DNA from: Roseococcus sp. | Lineage (GTDB): Bacteria > Pseudomonadota > Alphaproteobacteria > Acetobacterales > Acetobacteraceae | Assembly (NCBI RefSeq): GCF_019747315.1 | Contig: NZ_JAIEQY010000340.1 | Coordinates: 1-39,184, forward strand | Direction: 5' to 3' | Length of the DNA: 39,184 nucleotides | In this document: positions 8,263 through 18,853 of the stretch, piece by piece | Numbering within the stretch: position 1 is the first letter of the stretch | Layout of the letters: each line of letters opens with the position of its first letter | Program-made: the position numbers and the translations under genes | Notes under the pieces: model-generated | What the model saw: the letters and a program-made list of their open reading frames with translations, nothing else | What the model was told of the DNA's origin: nothing | Database searches by the model: none

Positions 8263-8301
8263 TCGGCAGACTGCGGATGCAACGGGCTGCTAAATACTGA
8301 T

Positions 8302-8898
8302 ATGCGTTTCAGGGAAATAATTGGGGAGGCTGCTCGCGCGGACCTCTATCATGCCACGGGGATCGCCGGGGCGATGGGGGTTCTCCAAGCGGACGGAATC
8401 CGCTCTGGATGGGCTGGAACCGCGATGGACAAGTTCGCCGCGATCTCGCTGACACGCGACCCGAGATTGCGCTTCTACAAAGACCCTGCGGGAGAGTTTG
8501 CCGGAAAAGCGCCTGTGCAGTTCGTGGTGGATGGAGAGGCGCTAGGACGCGAAACCCGCATGCGACCTTGGTGCAATCCATGGGAGGAAGACTCGGACTG
8601 CGAGCCCACATACAGCGCCGTTGACCGCTACGAGGCCGAGGAGAGGGTTATGACCCGTTTCATCCCGCTTCGTTTCGTCAAGGCCATATGGATCGAGAGC
8701 GACGTCATCGCCGGTAACTGCGACGATCCAGACGAACCCTTCGTCACAACGAGCTTCGATAGGAGAGGGCGGCGGCAATGCGCCATTCGCCCGCAGGCGA
8801 TCAACGACCTGATCTCGCTTGCCAAGGATAAGGGCGTTCCGGTGCGCGACCTCCGATCAAATCCCCGCGACGCATCCATGGCTAGGCTTGGGCGGTAA
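8302..8898 (+). CDS. IS1595 passenger protein, unrecognised, possibly ADP-ribosyltransferase-like
   Basis: This 198-residue cytoplasmic protein is not firmly recognised. It begins M-R-F-R-E-I, then L-Y-H-A-T-G (residues about 15-20), an I-R-S-G turn, and A-I-S-L-T-R-D-P (about 48-55), followed much later by a Y-E-A-E-E-R-V stretch near 109-115. A YHxT segment, an S-x-T-x-D segment and a later glutamate recall small phage proteins that I associate with the ADP-ribosyltransferase fold; this is inference from pattern only. The start ATG 8302 was chosen as the first ATG in frame inside the IS; no clear ribosome binding site precedes it. A longer frame would begin outside the element at 8227. It lies wholly inside the IS inverted repeats, so it is cargo. 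Confidence 0.7.
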   Translation: MRFREIIGEAARADLYHATGIAGAMGVLQADGIRSGWAGTAMDKFAAISLTRDPRLRFYKDPAGEFAGKAPVQFVVDGEALGRETRMRPWCNPWEEDSDCEPTYSAVDRYEAEERVMTRFIPLRFVKAIWIESDVIAGNCDDPDEPFVTTSFDRRGRRQCAIRPQAINDLISLAKDKGVPVRDLRSNPRDASMARLGR

Positions 8899-9811
8899 GC
8901 ACCTTGTAAGGGATGACTCGCCCGAACCCGACGTGCAGCATCCCACTCAGCCGACCAAGGGTATCCATTTTCCGAGCGTTCCAGCGAAACGCGCACTCGC
9001 TCACATACCGCAGCAGATGCTTAGGCGACATGTAGTGATAGACGCCCGTGTGCGCCCGCTTGAGCGTGCTGTTGAAGCTCTCTGCGCTGTTGTTGTGGAC
9101 CGCCAACCCATCCACGTCGCGCACAAACTCCTCAGCGTTGTGGTTCACTGAGAAGTGCCAGCCGTAGATGCGGCCCAAGCCACGATAGACGTTCAACTCA
9201 TCCGTCATCAGGGTGGCATCCTTGGACACCCACTCATCCAGCCGCGCCTTCACGGCGTCGGCGGTCACGTTCTCCATCATCCCGGCACGGACCTGCCCAC
9301 CGCGCTGGACAGCCACGAACACGGCCTTCTTAGGCGTGCCCCGGCCCCGCTTGCGAGGCGGATCGCCGCGTCGCCGCTTGCCGCCCATGTAGGTTTCGTC
9401 GGCCTCCACGACCCCGGTGAGCAGGGTATCACCGCCATCCATCATGCGGCGGATGCGGTGGCCGAGAAACCAAGCGGTCTTGTAGGTCACGCCGATGGCG
9501 TCCTTGAGCCAGTTGGCCGACACGCCCTTGCTCGTCTCGGCCAGCAGGTAGATGGCGAGAAACCACTTGGTCAGGGGGAGCTTGGTGTCCTGCATGGGCG
9601 TGCCCACGAGGACGGAGAATTGCTTGCCGCAATCGCCACACTCGAACAGGTGGCGCTTGGTTCGCCGCCAGACCTTGACGGAGCCGCAGTGGGCGCATGC
9701 GGGAGTATCGCCCCAGCTCGCTTGTTCAAGGAAGGCGCGGCACTTCTCGTCCGTCTCGAACAACGACTTGAACTTGGAGAGGGGGAGCTTGGTGCGGGGC
9801 TTTCGCTTCAT
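8882..9811 (-). CDS. IS1595 family transposase
   Basis: A 309-residue transposase. The N-terminal part carries a zinc ribbon with two CxxC pairs (C-A-H-C near 38-41 and C-G-D-C near 57-60), a feature of the IS1595 family. The catalytic DDE-type core follows: A-D-E-T-Y-M-G-G-K near 136-144 with the first Asp, M-T-D-E-L-N-V-Y near 200 with the second Asp, and H-N-N-S-A-E-S-F-N-S-T-L-K near 240-252 with the final Asn/Glu region. The frame is complete. The start ATG 9811 lacks a strong ribosome binding site, as often seen in IS elements. Its 3' end overlaps the passenger gene by 17 bp on the opposite strand. Confidence 0.95.
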   Translation of the reverse strand: MKRKPRTKLPLSKFKSLFETDEKCRAFLEQASWGDTPACAHCGSVKVWRRTKRHLFECGDCGKQFSVLVGTPMQDTKLPLTKWFLAIYLLAETSKGVSANWLKDAIGVTYKTAWFLGHRIRRMMDGGDTLLTGVVEADETYMGGKRRRGDPPRKRGRGTPKKAVFVAVQRGGQVRAGMMENVTADAVKARLDEWVSKDATLMTDELNVYRGLGRIYGWHFSVNHNAEEFVRDVDGLAVHNNSAESFNSTLKRAHTGVYHYMSPKHLLRYVSECAFRWNARKMDTLGRLSGMLHVGFGRVIPYKVLTAQA

Positions 9812-9913
9812 GCAAATACTATCTCACGGAACCGCTTTTTGTCGAGCAATTTGTGAGGTGTATCAGGCCCATATCCTGTGAGTTGAAATCATCCGGGCAC
9901 CACATGCGGTGCC

Positions 9914-9937
9914 ACCGGACTCAGAGGGATAGGTGCG
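9914..9937. repeat. Right terminal inverted repeat of the IS1595 element
   Basis: Reverse-complement partner of 8239-8262, with two mismatches over 24 bp, next to the right copy of the target duplication. Confidence 0.8.
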
Positions 9938-9945
9938 TAAATTTA
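9938..9945. repeat. Target-site duplication of the IS1595 element, right copy
   Basis: TAAATTTA, identical to 8231-8238. Confidence 0.65.
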
Positions 9946-9951
9946 TAAATA

Positions 9952-9993
9952 AATGGGGTCTGGGGCCCGTGGCCCCAGCCGCCGGAGGCCCTT
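9952..9993. repeat. Right arm of the 42-bp inverted repeat flanking the insertion sequence
   Basis: Reverse complement of 8155-8196 with three mismatches. It begins three bases past the hslU stop codon. It contains the hairpin CTGGGGCC-ACG-GGCCCCAG (read on the minus strand), followed by ACCCCATTT, and could terminate hslU transcription. A related GGGGTC-plus-hairpin module occurs near 20157-20182. Confidence 0.75.
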
Positions 9994-9996
9994 CAA

Positions 9997-11323
9997 CTAC
10001 AGAATATAGCGCGACAGATCCGCACTCGCTGCGAGCTTGGCCACACGCTCCCGCACCATCGCCGCATCCACGTTGACGATATCCCCACGCCGGTCGCTGG
10101 CGGTGAAGCTCACATCCTCCAGCAGGCGTTCGATCACCGTGGCCAGCCGCCGCGCGCCGATATTCTCGACCGTGGCGTTGATCTCGGCGGCCAGGTCGGC
10201 CAGCGCGTTCACGGCGCTGTCGTCGAACTCCAGCTCCACGCCCTCGGTCCGGATCAGCGCGCTGGCCTGCTTGAGCAGGGAATGCTCGGGCTCGGTCAGG
10301 ATGCGGCGGAAATCCTCGCGCGTCAGCGCCTTCAGCTCCACGCGGATCGGCAGGCGGCCCTGGAGTTCGGGCAGCAAATCACTGGGCTTGGAGAGGTGGA
10401 AGGCGCCCGACGCGATGAAGAGGATGAAGTCCGTCCGCACCGGGCCGTGGCGGGTGTTCACCGTCGTGCCCTCGATCAGCGGCAGCAGGTCGCGCTGCAC
10501 GCCCTCGCGGGACACGTCCCCGCCGCGCACGCCGCCTTCGCTGCTGCGGGCGATCTTGTCGATCTCGTCGAGGAAGACGATGCCATTGTTCTCGGCGTTG
10601 AGCACGGCGCTGCGGGTCAGCGCCTCATTGTCGAGGAGCTTGTCCGCTTCCTCGCGGATCAGCGCCTCGCGCGCGGCGGCGACGGTCATGCGGCGGGGCT
10701 TCTGCCGGCCGCCGAACATCTTGCCCAGCATCTCCTGCATGTTCTGCATCTGGCCCGGCGGCATGCCGGGCATGTCCATCATGCCGATGGGCTGGCCCTG
10801 CGGCTCGCTCACCTGCACCTCGATCTCGCGGGTTTCGAGCGAGCCCTCGCGCAGCATCTTGCGGAATTTTTGGCGGGTTTCGCCGGCGGCGCCCTCGCCC
10901 ACCAGGGCGGTCACCAGGGCTTCCTCGGCCGCCAGTTCCGCCTTGGCGCGCACGCCCTTGCGGGCGGCATCGCGGGCCTGCACGATCGCGGCCTCCACCA
11001 GGTCGCGCACGATCTGCTCCACGTCGCGGCCGACATAGCCGACCTCGGTGAACTTCGTGGCCTCGACCTTGAGGAAGGGCGCATTGGCGAGCTTGGCGAG
11101 GCGGCGGGCGATCTCGGTCTTGCCGCAGCCGGTGGGCCCGATCATCAGGATGTTCTTCGGCACCACCTCCTCCTGCCAGGATTCCGGCAGTTGCTGGCGC
11201 CGCCAGCGGTTGCGCAGCGCAATGGCGACGGCGCGCTTCGCGTCATTCTGGCCAATGATGAAGCGGTCCAGCTCGCTCACGATTTCGCGGGGCGAGAGGT
11301 TCACGGTTTCGGGGACCATCACG

Positions 11324-11331
<8 letters not shown>
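9997..11331 (-). CDS. hslU: ATP-dependent protease ATPase subunit HslU
   Basis: This 444-residue AAA+ unfoldase forms the cap of the cytoplasmic HslVU protease. Walker A G-P-T-G-C-G-K-T is at residues 65-72 and Walker [10 protein letters not shown] near 251-259. The methionine-rich insertion (about 184-208) belongs to the I-domain, and the C-terminus ends in the conserved S-R-Y-I-L tail that docks into HslV. The start ATG 11331 has a strong AAGGAGG site six bases upstream and overlaps the end of hslV by eight bases, so the two are coupled. Confidence 0.97.
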
Positions 11332-11911
<580 letters not shown>

Positions 11912-12009
11912 GTGGCGCTTCCGGAGGGCTTCGGCAATGCGGGTTGCCCGTACGTCCGCTTGCCTGGGCGCATGTCTGATCCCAACCTGCCGCATCGAAG
12001 GAGATTCGC

Positions 12010-13347
12010 ATGCTGCCCAGCCTCTTGAACGACGATGCCCGCGCGCTACCGCTGCATGTGGTGACGCCCGGCGCCTGGGAAGCGCTGCCCGGCGCGGGTT
12101 TCGCACGGGCCGCCGGCTTCACCGCCAAGCCCGGCGAGATCGCGTTGTTGCCGGGCGAGTCCGGACTGGCCGGCGCCCTCTTCGGCGCGCCGCGCAGCGC
12201 CGAGGGCTATGGCGCCCTGCCCTATGGCCTCCCCGAAGGCACGGAGTGGCGCCTGGTGGGCGGTGACGCGGCCGCCGCCACACTGGGCTGGGCGCTGGGC
12301 GCCTATCGCTACACCCGCTTCAAGCCGGGCAAGCGCGCCCCGGCGCGGCTGCTCGCCCCCCCCGGCACCGAGGAATCCCAGGCCATCGCCGCCGCCATGT
12401 GCCGCGCGCGGGATCTGATCAATACGCCGCCCAACCACCTTGGCCCGGCCGAATTGGCAGAGGCGGTGGGCGAGGTGGCGGCGCGGCACGGCGCCTCCTT
12501 CCGTGTGATCGAGGGCGAGGAGTTGGCGCGCGGCTTCCCCGCCATCCAGACTGTCGGCCAGGGCAGCCCGCGCGCGCCGCGCGTGGCCGTGCTGGAATGG
12601 GGTGCGCCCGATGCGCCGCTGGTGGCGCTCTGCGGCAAGGGGGTCTGCTTCGACACGGGCGGGCTCGACCTCAAGCCCTCCAGCGCCATGCTGCGCATGA
12701 AGAAGGACATGGGCGGCGCCGCCATGATGCTGGCACTGGCCGAGGCGCTGATGGCGCTGCACACGCCCATCCGCCTGCTGCTGCTGGTCGGCGCCGTGGA
12801 GAACAGCGTCAGCGGCGATGCCTTCCGGCCGATGGATGTGATCCGCACCCGCCAGGGCCTGACCATCGAAATCGGCAACACCGATGCCGAAGGGCGCCTG
12901 GTCCTCGCCGACCTGCTGACCTTCGCCGCCGAGCACCAGCCCCGCGTGATCCTCAACGCGGCCACTCTCACCGGCGCGGCCCGCGTGGCCCTCGGCCCTG
13001 ACCTGCCGGCGCTGTTCAGCAATGATGACGCCCTGGCCGAGGCGCTGCTGGCCGGCGGCATCGCGGCGGGCGACCCGCTCTGGCGCCTGCCACTGCATGA
13101 GGCCTATGCCGGCTGGCTCGACAGTCCCATCGCCGATCTGAACAATGTGGCGAGCAAGCCCATGGCCGGGGCGATCGTGGCGGCGCTGTTCCTGCGCCGA
13201 TTTGTCCCGGATGACATGCGCTGGGGACATCTGGACCTGTATGCCTGGAATGACACTTCGCGGCCCGGCCGGCCGGAAGGCGGCGAGGCGACAGGGATGC
13301 GTGCCGCGCTGGCTGGGCTTCGCACGCTGGCGGCCGGCGGGTTGTAA
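12010..13347 (+). CDS. Leucyl aminopeptidase (M17 family)
   Basis: This 445-residue cytoplasmic metallo-aminopeptidase releases N-terminal residues from peptides. The di-metal and catalytic residues are all visible: K210, D215, K222, D233, D292, E294 and R296. They have the same spacing as in E. coli PepA, with the N-T-D-A-E-G-R-L signature at 290-297. The N-terminal domain (1-130) is shorter and divergent, which is common in alphaproteobacterial second paralogues. The start ATG 12010 has GAAGGAG about six bases upstream. It sits divergent from hslVU, so the locus may link proteolysis with peptide turnover; this is inference. Confidence 0.94.
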   Translation: MLPSLLNDDARALPLHVVTPGAWEALPGAGFARAAGFTAKPGEIALLPGESGLAGALFGAPRSAEGYGALPYGLPEGTEWRLVGGDAAAATLGWALGAYRYTRFKPGKRAPARLLAPPGTEESQAIAAAMCRARDLINTPPNHLGPAELAEAVGEVAARHGASFRVIEGEELARGFPAIQTVGQGSPRAPRVAVLEWGAPDAPLVALCGKGVCFDTGGLDLKPSSAMLRMKKDMGGAAMMLALAEALMALHTPIRLLLLVGAVENSVSGDAFRPMDVIRTRQGLTIEIGNTDAEGRLVLADLLTFAAEHQPRVILNAATLTGAARVALGPDLPALFSNDDALAEALLAGGIAAGDPLWRLPLHEAYAGWLDSPIADLNNVASKPMAGAIVAALFLRRFVPDDMRWGHLDLYAWNDTSRPGRPEGGEATGMRAALAGLRTLAAGGL

Positions 13348-13539
13348 ACCAGGCTTCACGGCTGCCCTCCGGCAACGCACAAATGAATTTCTTGCAATAC
13401 GGTGAGATTTAGGGCCTACTCGAAAAGTCGCGGGCCTCCATATCCGCCGACATCGGCTGAGACACTCCGCGCGCCGGGCGCGGGGCAGGCCGGGCCGGTG
13501 CCCCAGAATTTGGCGCCGGGCGTTGCAAGGAATGTTGCC

Positions 13540-13917
13540 ATGTCCGTCCACATCAATCCTGACCAGCTGGTCGGCATCCTCAGGGATACCACGGTGGCCC
13601 TGGTCCGCCGGGATGGGCCAGACCTCTCCGCGCGGCAGCTGGGCGTGTTCCTGACCGTCTATCTCAGCCCAGGCCCGCATACGGTCCGCGGCCTGGCGCA
13701 GGATCTGAACGTCTCCAAGCCTGCCATCACGCGGGCGCTCGACCGCCTGGGTGAGCTCGACCTCGCCCGCCGCAAGGTGGACCCGATGGACCGCCGCAGC
13801 GTGCTGGTGCAGCGCACCCTCAAGGGCGCCGTCTTCCTGCGCGATCTGCGCCAGACCATGGCGGAGGCCGAAGGCCTGGTTGCGGAAATGCCGCTGCCCG
13901 AGATGATCGAGGCCTGA
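13540..13917 (+). CDS. MarR family winged-helix transcriptional regulator
   Basis: A 125-residue protein with a winged helix-turn-helix. Residues 26-45 give helices with Q-L-G-V-F-L, followed by V-R-G-L-A-Q-D-L-N-V-S-K-P-A-I-T-R-A-L-D-R-L (the recognition helix region, about 48-70) and a D-P-M-D-R-R-S-V-L-V wing (about 82-91). This D-x-x-D-R-R-S wing is typical of MarR proteins. The start ATG 13540 has AAGGAA eight bases upstream. A longer frame exists but is untypical. The gene is convergent with the GhrA-like gene and has no obvious partner operon, so its ligand is unknown. Confidence 0.88.
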   Translation: MSVHINPDQLVGILRDTTVALVRRDGPDLSARQLGVFLTVYLSPGPHTVRGLAQDLNVSKPAITRALDRLGELDLARRKVDPMDRRSVLVQRTLKGAVFLRDLRQTMAEAEGLVAEMPLPEMIEA

Positions 13918-13929
13918 GCCGCTTCCGGC

Positions 13930-14862
13930 TCAGTAGCCGGCGCTGAAATCCACCAGGTTGATCAGCGGCCGCCCCTCGCGGGCGCGTCGCAGGTTCTCCA
14001 CGACCTGCGGCGCGGCGCTGGAGGGAATGGTGATGGCCGAGGCATGCGGCCAGACCAGCGCCTTGGGATGCGTCCAGAAGCGGTGATCCGCCGGCAGCGG
14101 CTCCGGCTCGAACACATCGAGGGCCGCCGCGGCGACGTGGCCGGAATCGAGGGCGGCCAGCAAATCATCGGCCACCACATGCCCGCCGCGCGCCGCATTG
14201 ATCACAAAGGCACCGCGCGGCAGCCAGGCCAGGCTCTTCGCGTTGATGACGCCGCGCGTCTCGGGCGTGAGCGGCAGCAGGCAAACGAGGATATCCGTCT
14301 GACGCATCATGGATTCCAGGCCATCCGCGCCGGAGAATCCTTGCACGCCGGACACCTCGCGCGGGTTGCGCGTCCATCCCATCACTGGGAAGCCCAGGGA
14401 CCGCAGGGCCTGGGCGCAGGCATTGCCCAACTGCCCGAGGCCCAGCATGCCGATGCGGCGCTTCGCGGTGTCCGGAGCCGGCAATTCATCCCAGATGCAG
14501 GCCGCCTGCTGCGCGCGATATTCCAGGTCCTGCCGGTGGAAGCGCAGCACGTTCAGCAGCACCCATTCGGTCATGCCGCTGGTCAGCCGCTCATCCTTGA
14601 GGCGCGCCACGGGGATGCCGGGCGGCGGGCCCGGCGCGCGCAGCAGGTGATCCACGCCCGCACCCATCGAGACGATGAGCTTGAGGTTCGGATAGCGCCG
14701 CAGCTCCGCCATGTCGTGCTGCGTCCAGCAGACGGCGGCCTCGATATCCGCGGGGTCGCCCGCATCGGGGAAGAGGCGGATGTCGAGCGAGGGATCCTCG
14801 GCCAGCAGCGCGTCCCGCCAATCCTGCATGGCATTGGCCTTGGTGGAGAGAAGAATGGCCAT
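13930..14862 (-). CDS. GhrA-like glyoxylate/hydroxypyruvate reductase (D-2-hydroxyacid dehydrogenase)
   Basis: This 310-residue NAD(P)-dependent reductase has the GhrA layout: the Rossmann motif G-M-L-G-L-G-Q-L-G (about 138-146), the catalytic arginine in N-A-A-R-G-G (near 225), the glutamate in D-V-F-E-P-E-P-L (near 250), and the histidine in W-P-H-A-S-A (near 275). It likely reduces glyoxylate or hydroxypyruvate. Its start ATG overlaps the stop of the preceding membrane-protein gene (TGATG). It is the last gene of the long minus-strand run that includes yejABEF. The link to glycolate oxidase at the start of the window is metabolic only. Confidence 0.9.
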   Translation of the reverse strand: MAILLSTKANAMQDWRDALLAEDPSLDIRLFPDAGDPADIEAAVCWTQHDMAELRRYPNLKLIVSMGAGVDHLLRAPGPPPGIPVARLKDERLTSGMTEWVLLNVLRFHRQDLEYRAQQAACIWDELPAPDTAKRRIGMLGLGQLGNACAQALRSLGFPVMGWTRNPREVSGVQGFSGADGLESMMRQTDILVCLLPLTPETRGVINAKSLAWLPRGAFVINAARGGHVVADDLLAALDSGHVAAAALDVFEPEPLPADHRFWTHPKALVWPHASAITIPSSAAPQVVENLRRAREGRPLINLVDFSAGY

Positions 14863-15346
14863 CAGGCGGGTCCTTGTTCGGGGAGGTTCACGCCCTCCAG
14901 CCCATGGAAGCTGCGCACATAGGCGCGCCAGTCGTCACGCCGCGTCGCCACGCGCTCGGTGCCATCGGGCAGCTTGGCGTAGAGGCTGAGCACGCCGCGC
15001 GCCCACATCACGTCGAAATTCAAGTCCGTCAGCAGCACGAAGGCGGCGGTGCGCATGAACACATCCTCCTTGATCTTCGGCTGCACCTTGGCGAGCCACC
15101 ACCAGCACCCCGCCGCCAGCACGACCGAGCCCACATAGAAATGGGTCAGCGCGGTGGCGAGGAAGGAGGAGGTGAGGATCAATCCGGCGGGGATGATGTT
15201 CTCGGCATAGCGATAGACCGGGCTGCCGGGCGAATTCATCTTGCGGATATGGATGCCGAGCTTCACCAGCTCGAGATCCATCAGCGCCTGGAGCTTTTGG
15301 CGCTCCTGGCCGGCCCAAGGGTGGGGCGGGGCTTCTTCCGTTTCGC

Positions 15347-15350
<4 letters not shown>
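14862..15350 (-). CDS. Hypothetical membrane protein
   Basis: A 162-residue protein with an acidic/polar N-terminal region, two close hydrophobic segments (about residues 50-68 and 71-88) and a polar C-terminal half. The family is not recognised. The start is TTG 15350, overlapping the yejF stop as TTGA, with AGGGGA about nine bases upstream. It is coupled to yejF on one side and to the GhrA-like gene on the other, which suggests one transcript. Confidence 0.7.
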
Positions 15351-16956
<1,606 letters not shown>

Positions 16957-16960
<4 letters not shown>

Positions 16961-17997
16961 CCCAAGCTCCCGCCCGGCAATTTGCGCGGATCAAAGGCAT
17001 CGCGCACCGCCTCGCCGATGAAGATCAGCAGCGTCAGCACGCCGCCCAGCACCACGAAGCCGGTGAAGGCCAGCCAGGGCGCCTGGAGGTTGTTCTTCCC
17101 CTGGCTCAGCAATTCGCCGAGCGAGGCCGAACCCGGCGGCAGGCCGAAGCCCAGGAAATCCAGCGTGGAAAGCACCGTGACGGAACCCGAGAGGATGAAG
17201 GGCAGGAAGGTCAGTGTCGCCACCATCGCATTGGGCAGGATATGGCGGAACATCAGCGCGGAGTCGGAGACGCCCAGCGCCCGCGCCGCCCGCACGTAAT
17301 CCAGGTTGCGCCCGCGCAGGAATTCGGCGCGCACCACGCCGACCAGCCCCATCCAGGAAAACAGCAGGAGAAACACCAGCAGCGTCCAGAAGCTCGGCTC
17401 GATGACGGAGCCCAGGATGATCAGCAAAAACAGCTGCGGCATGCCGGACCAGATCTCGATGAAGCGCTGGAACAGCAGGTCCGTCCAGCCGCCGTAATAG
17501 CCCTGCACGGCGCCGGCCGCGACGCCGATGACCGAGGCGAAGATGGTGAGCGTGAAGCCGAAGAGCACGGAAATCCGGAAGCCATAGATCACCCGCGCCA
17601 TCACATCCCGCGCCTGGTCATCCGTGCCGAGCCAGTTGCGCGCGGAGGGCGGTGAAGGTGCCGGCTGTCCAAGATCCCGCACCACCGTCGCATGGCTGTA
17701 GCGGATCGGCGGCCAGACCACCCAGCCGCGCGCGAGCACGTCGCGCATGAATTCCGGATCGTGCCAATCGGCCTGCGTCGGCAACCCGTCGGGCACGATG
17801 TCGCTCTCGGCATATTCGACGGTGACGGGGAAGAACCAGTTGCCATCCACCTTCGCCACCAGCGGGCGGTCATTCGCCAGCAATTCCGCGAAGAGCGTCA
17901 GCACGAAAAGCGCGCCGAAGATGTAGAGGGAGATCATGCCGCGGCGGTTGCCACGGAAATTGGCGATGCGGCGGCGCGTCAGCGGGGAGAGAGTCAT
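16957..17997 (-). CDS. yejE: Peptide ABC transporter permease YejE
   Basis: A 346-residue inner-membrane permease with an N-terminal transmembrane segment near residues 22-40, a long periplasmic loop (about 41-140, with the V-D-G-N-W-F-F-P segment typical of YejE), and a C-terminal bundle with the E-A-A/G-type coupling loop (R-A-A-R-A-L-G-V-S-D). The start ATG 17997 is preferred. An in-frame start at 18048 would add 17 residues encoded entirely by the palindromic repeat, an artefact of repeat insertion. The gap to the DUF3891 gene is filled by that repeat. Confidence 0.93.
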
Positions 17998-18115
17998 CGA
18001 GGGGCTTTGCCCCTCGAGCACCCCAGCAAGAACCTCAGGTTCTTGCATCTCCGATCAAATACGGGTGCAGGGAACGTGTTCCCTGCTGGGGGGGTACGGG
18101 GGGGCAAAGCCCCCT
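17998..18115. repeat. Nested-palindrome intergenic element, copy A (between yejE and the DUF3891 gene)
   Basis: Four hairpins in order: CGAGGGGC-TTT-GCCCCTCG (17998-18016); CAAGAACC-TCA-GGTTCTTG (18027-18045); GCAGGGAAC-GT-GTTCCCTGC (18067-18086); GGGGGC-AAA-GCCCCC (18100-18114). The outer two are reverse complements of each other (GGGGCTTTGCCCC versus GGGGCAAAGCCCC), so the whole can also fold as a cloverleaf. Bases 18021-18054 are identical to 28912-28945 in copy B. The element begins at the base next to the yejE start codon. Confidence 0.85.
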
Positions 18116-18124
18116 CGCGAGCGC

Positions 18125-18853
18125 TCACGCCGCCTCCAGTTCGAACACCAGGCGCTCCCGCGGCGCGGCGGCGATGCCGGCCTGCATGGCGCCGGCATCC
18201 GGGAAGGGGCCCGGCAGATGCAGCGTCTCCGTCTCCAGCGCGATGCGCGGCACGGAGAACGGCCAGGGGTCGAGCGTCGCGGTCCGTGCCGAGGTGCGGA
18301 TCAGCGTGATGCCGTTGCAGTCGAACCGCTCCTGCCCCCAGCACAGGCCGAGTGCGATCGAATCCACCATCGCGATCTTGCGCTGATTGGCCGTGACCTG
18401 CGCTTCATCCACGCCGAGCTGCGCCATCAACTCGGCGCTCCACTCCTTCTCGCGCGCCATGTAGCCCTCCATGGCGGCCAGGCTCTCCCCGCTCGGCGCC
18501 ATGCGGTTGCCGAGGATGCCCAGGCGATAGATGTGGCTGCCATGGCGCAGGATCAGCAGCCCCGCCCAGAGGCCCCAATTGGCCAGCGCGTCGCGCACAC
18601 CCTGCTCCCACATCGGCACATGCTCGGCGCCCGACAGCGCATTGAAATGGCGCGGCAGGCCGGTCGCGGCGTCGAATTCCGGCGCGCGCTCCCACTCCAT
18701 CCAGGCGCAATCATGCTGGGCGGCGGCGTTGATCACGGGCTCCAGCGGCGCGGGCGGTTCGGCCAGGGCGCGCATGAGCTGGCCGGCCAGCACGGCATGG
18801 GCGGGCTGCGGCGTGGCCAGCACGCTGCCATCGGGTTGGGGCCAGAGGATCAT
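18125..18853 (-). CDS. DUF3891 family protein
   Basis: A 242-residue protein that begins M-I-L-W-P-Q-P-D-G-S, followed by the A-T-P-Q-P-A-H-A-V-L-A-G-Q-L segment near residues 12-25, a conserved A-A-Q-H-D-C near 47-52 and L-R-H-G-S-H-I-Y-R near 100-108. These histidine-bearing motifs match my recollection of the DUF3891 family, whose function is not established. No signal peptide. The start ATG 18853 follows the yejB stop by 55 bp. It lies inside the yejA-yejB-yejE-yejF order, which is normally uninterrupted. It is separated from yejE by a repeat element. A hydrolase or metal-binding role is only speculation. Confidence 0.75.
   Translation of the reverse strand: MILWPQPDGSVLATPQPAHAVLAGQLMRALAEPPAPLEPVINAAAQHDCAWMEWERAPEFDAATGLPRHFNALSGAEHVPMWEQGVRDALANWGLWAGLLILRHGSHIYRLGILGNRMAPSGESLAAMEGYMAREKEWSAELMAQLGVDEAQVTANQRKIAMVDSIALGLCWGQERFDCNGITLIRTSARTATLDPWPFSVPRIALETETLHLPGPFPDAGAMQAGIAAAPRERLVFELEAA

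Larger units (their letters stand above)
8239..9937. mobile_element. IS1595-family insertion sequence with passenger gene (about 1.7 kb)
   Basis: The element is bounded by imperfect inverted repeats at 8239-8262 and 9914-9937 (22 of 24 matches; both read CGC, A or G, then CCTATCCC and end in CTGAGTCCGGT), flanked by the direct octamer TAAATTTA. It carries a minus-strand transposase and a plus-strand passenger gene arranged tail to tail with a 17-bp overlap. Both reading frames and both ends are intact, so the copy may be recent or still mobile. The base composition of the passenger gene is visibly less GC-biased than the host genes. Known family: several IS1595 subgroups carry passenger genes. 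Confidence 0.88.

Noticed and set aside
8227-8301. Longer N-terminus of the passenger protein starting at 8227
   Set aside because: It would begin outside the IS end, cross the target duplication and the inverted repeat, and encode sequence determined by the IS terminus.
11912-12009. Heat-shock (sigma-32) promoter for hslVU in the divergent gap
   Set aside because: No sequence close to the CTTGAA and CCCCATNT pair at proper spacing was found on the minus strand.
13348-13539. Possible promoter or small RNA between the aminopeptidase and the MarR gene
   Set aside because: A TTGCAA-like hexamer is present, but no matching -10 at good spacing and no convincing fold were found; the stretch looks like ordinary upstream sequence.
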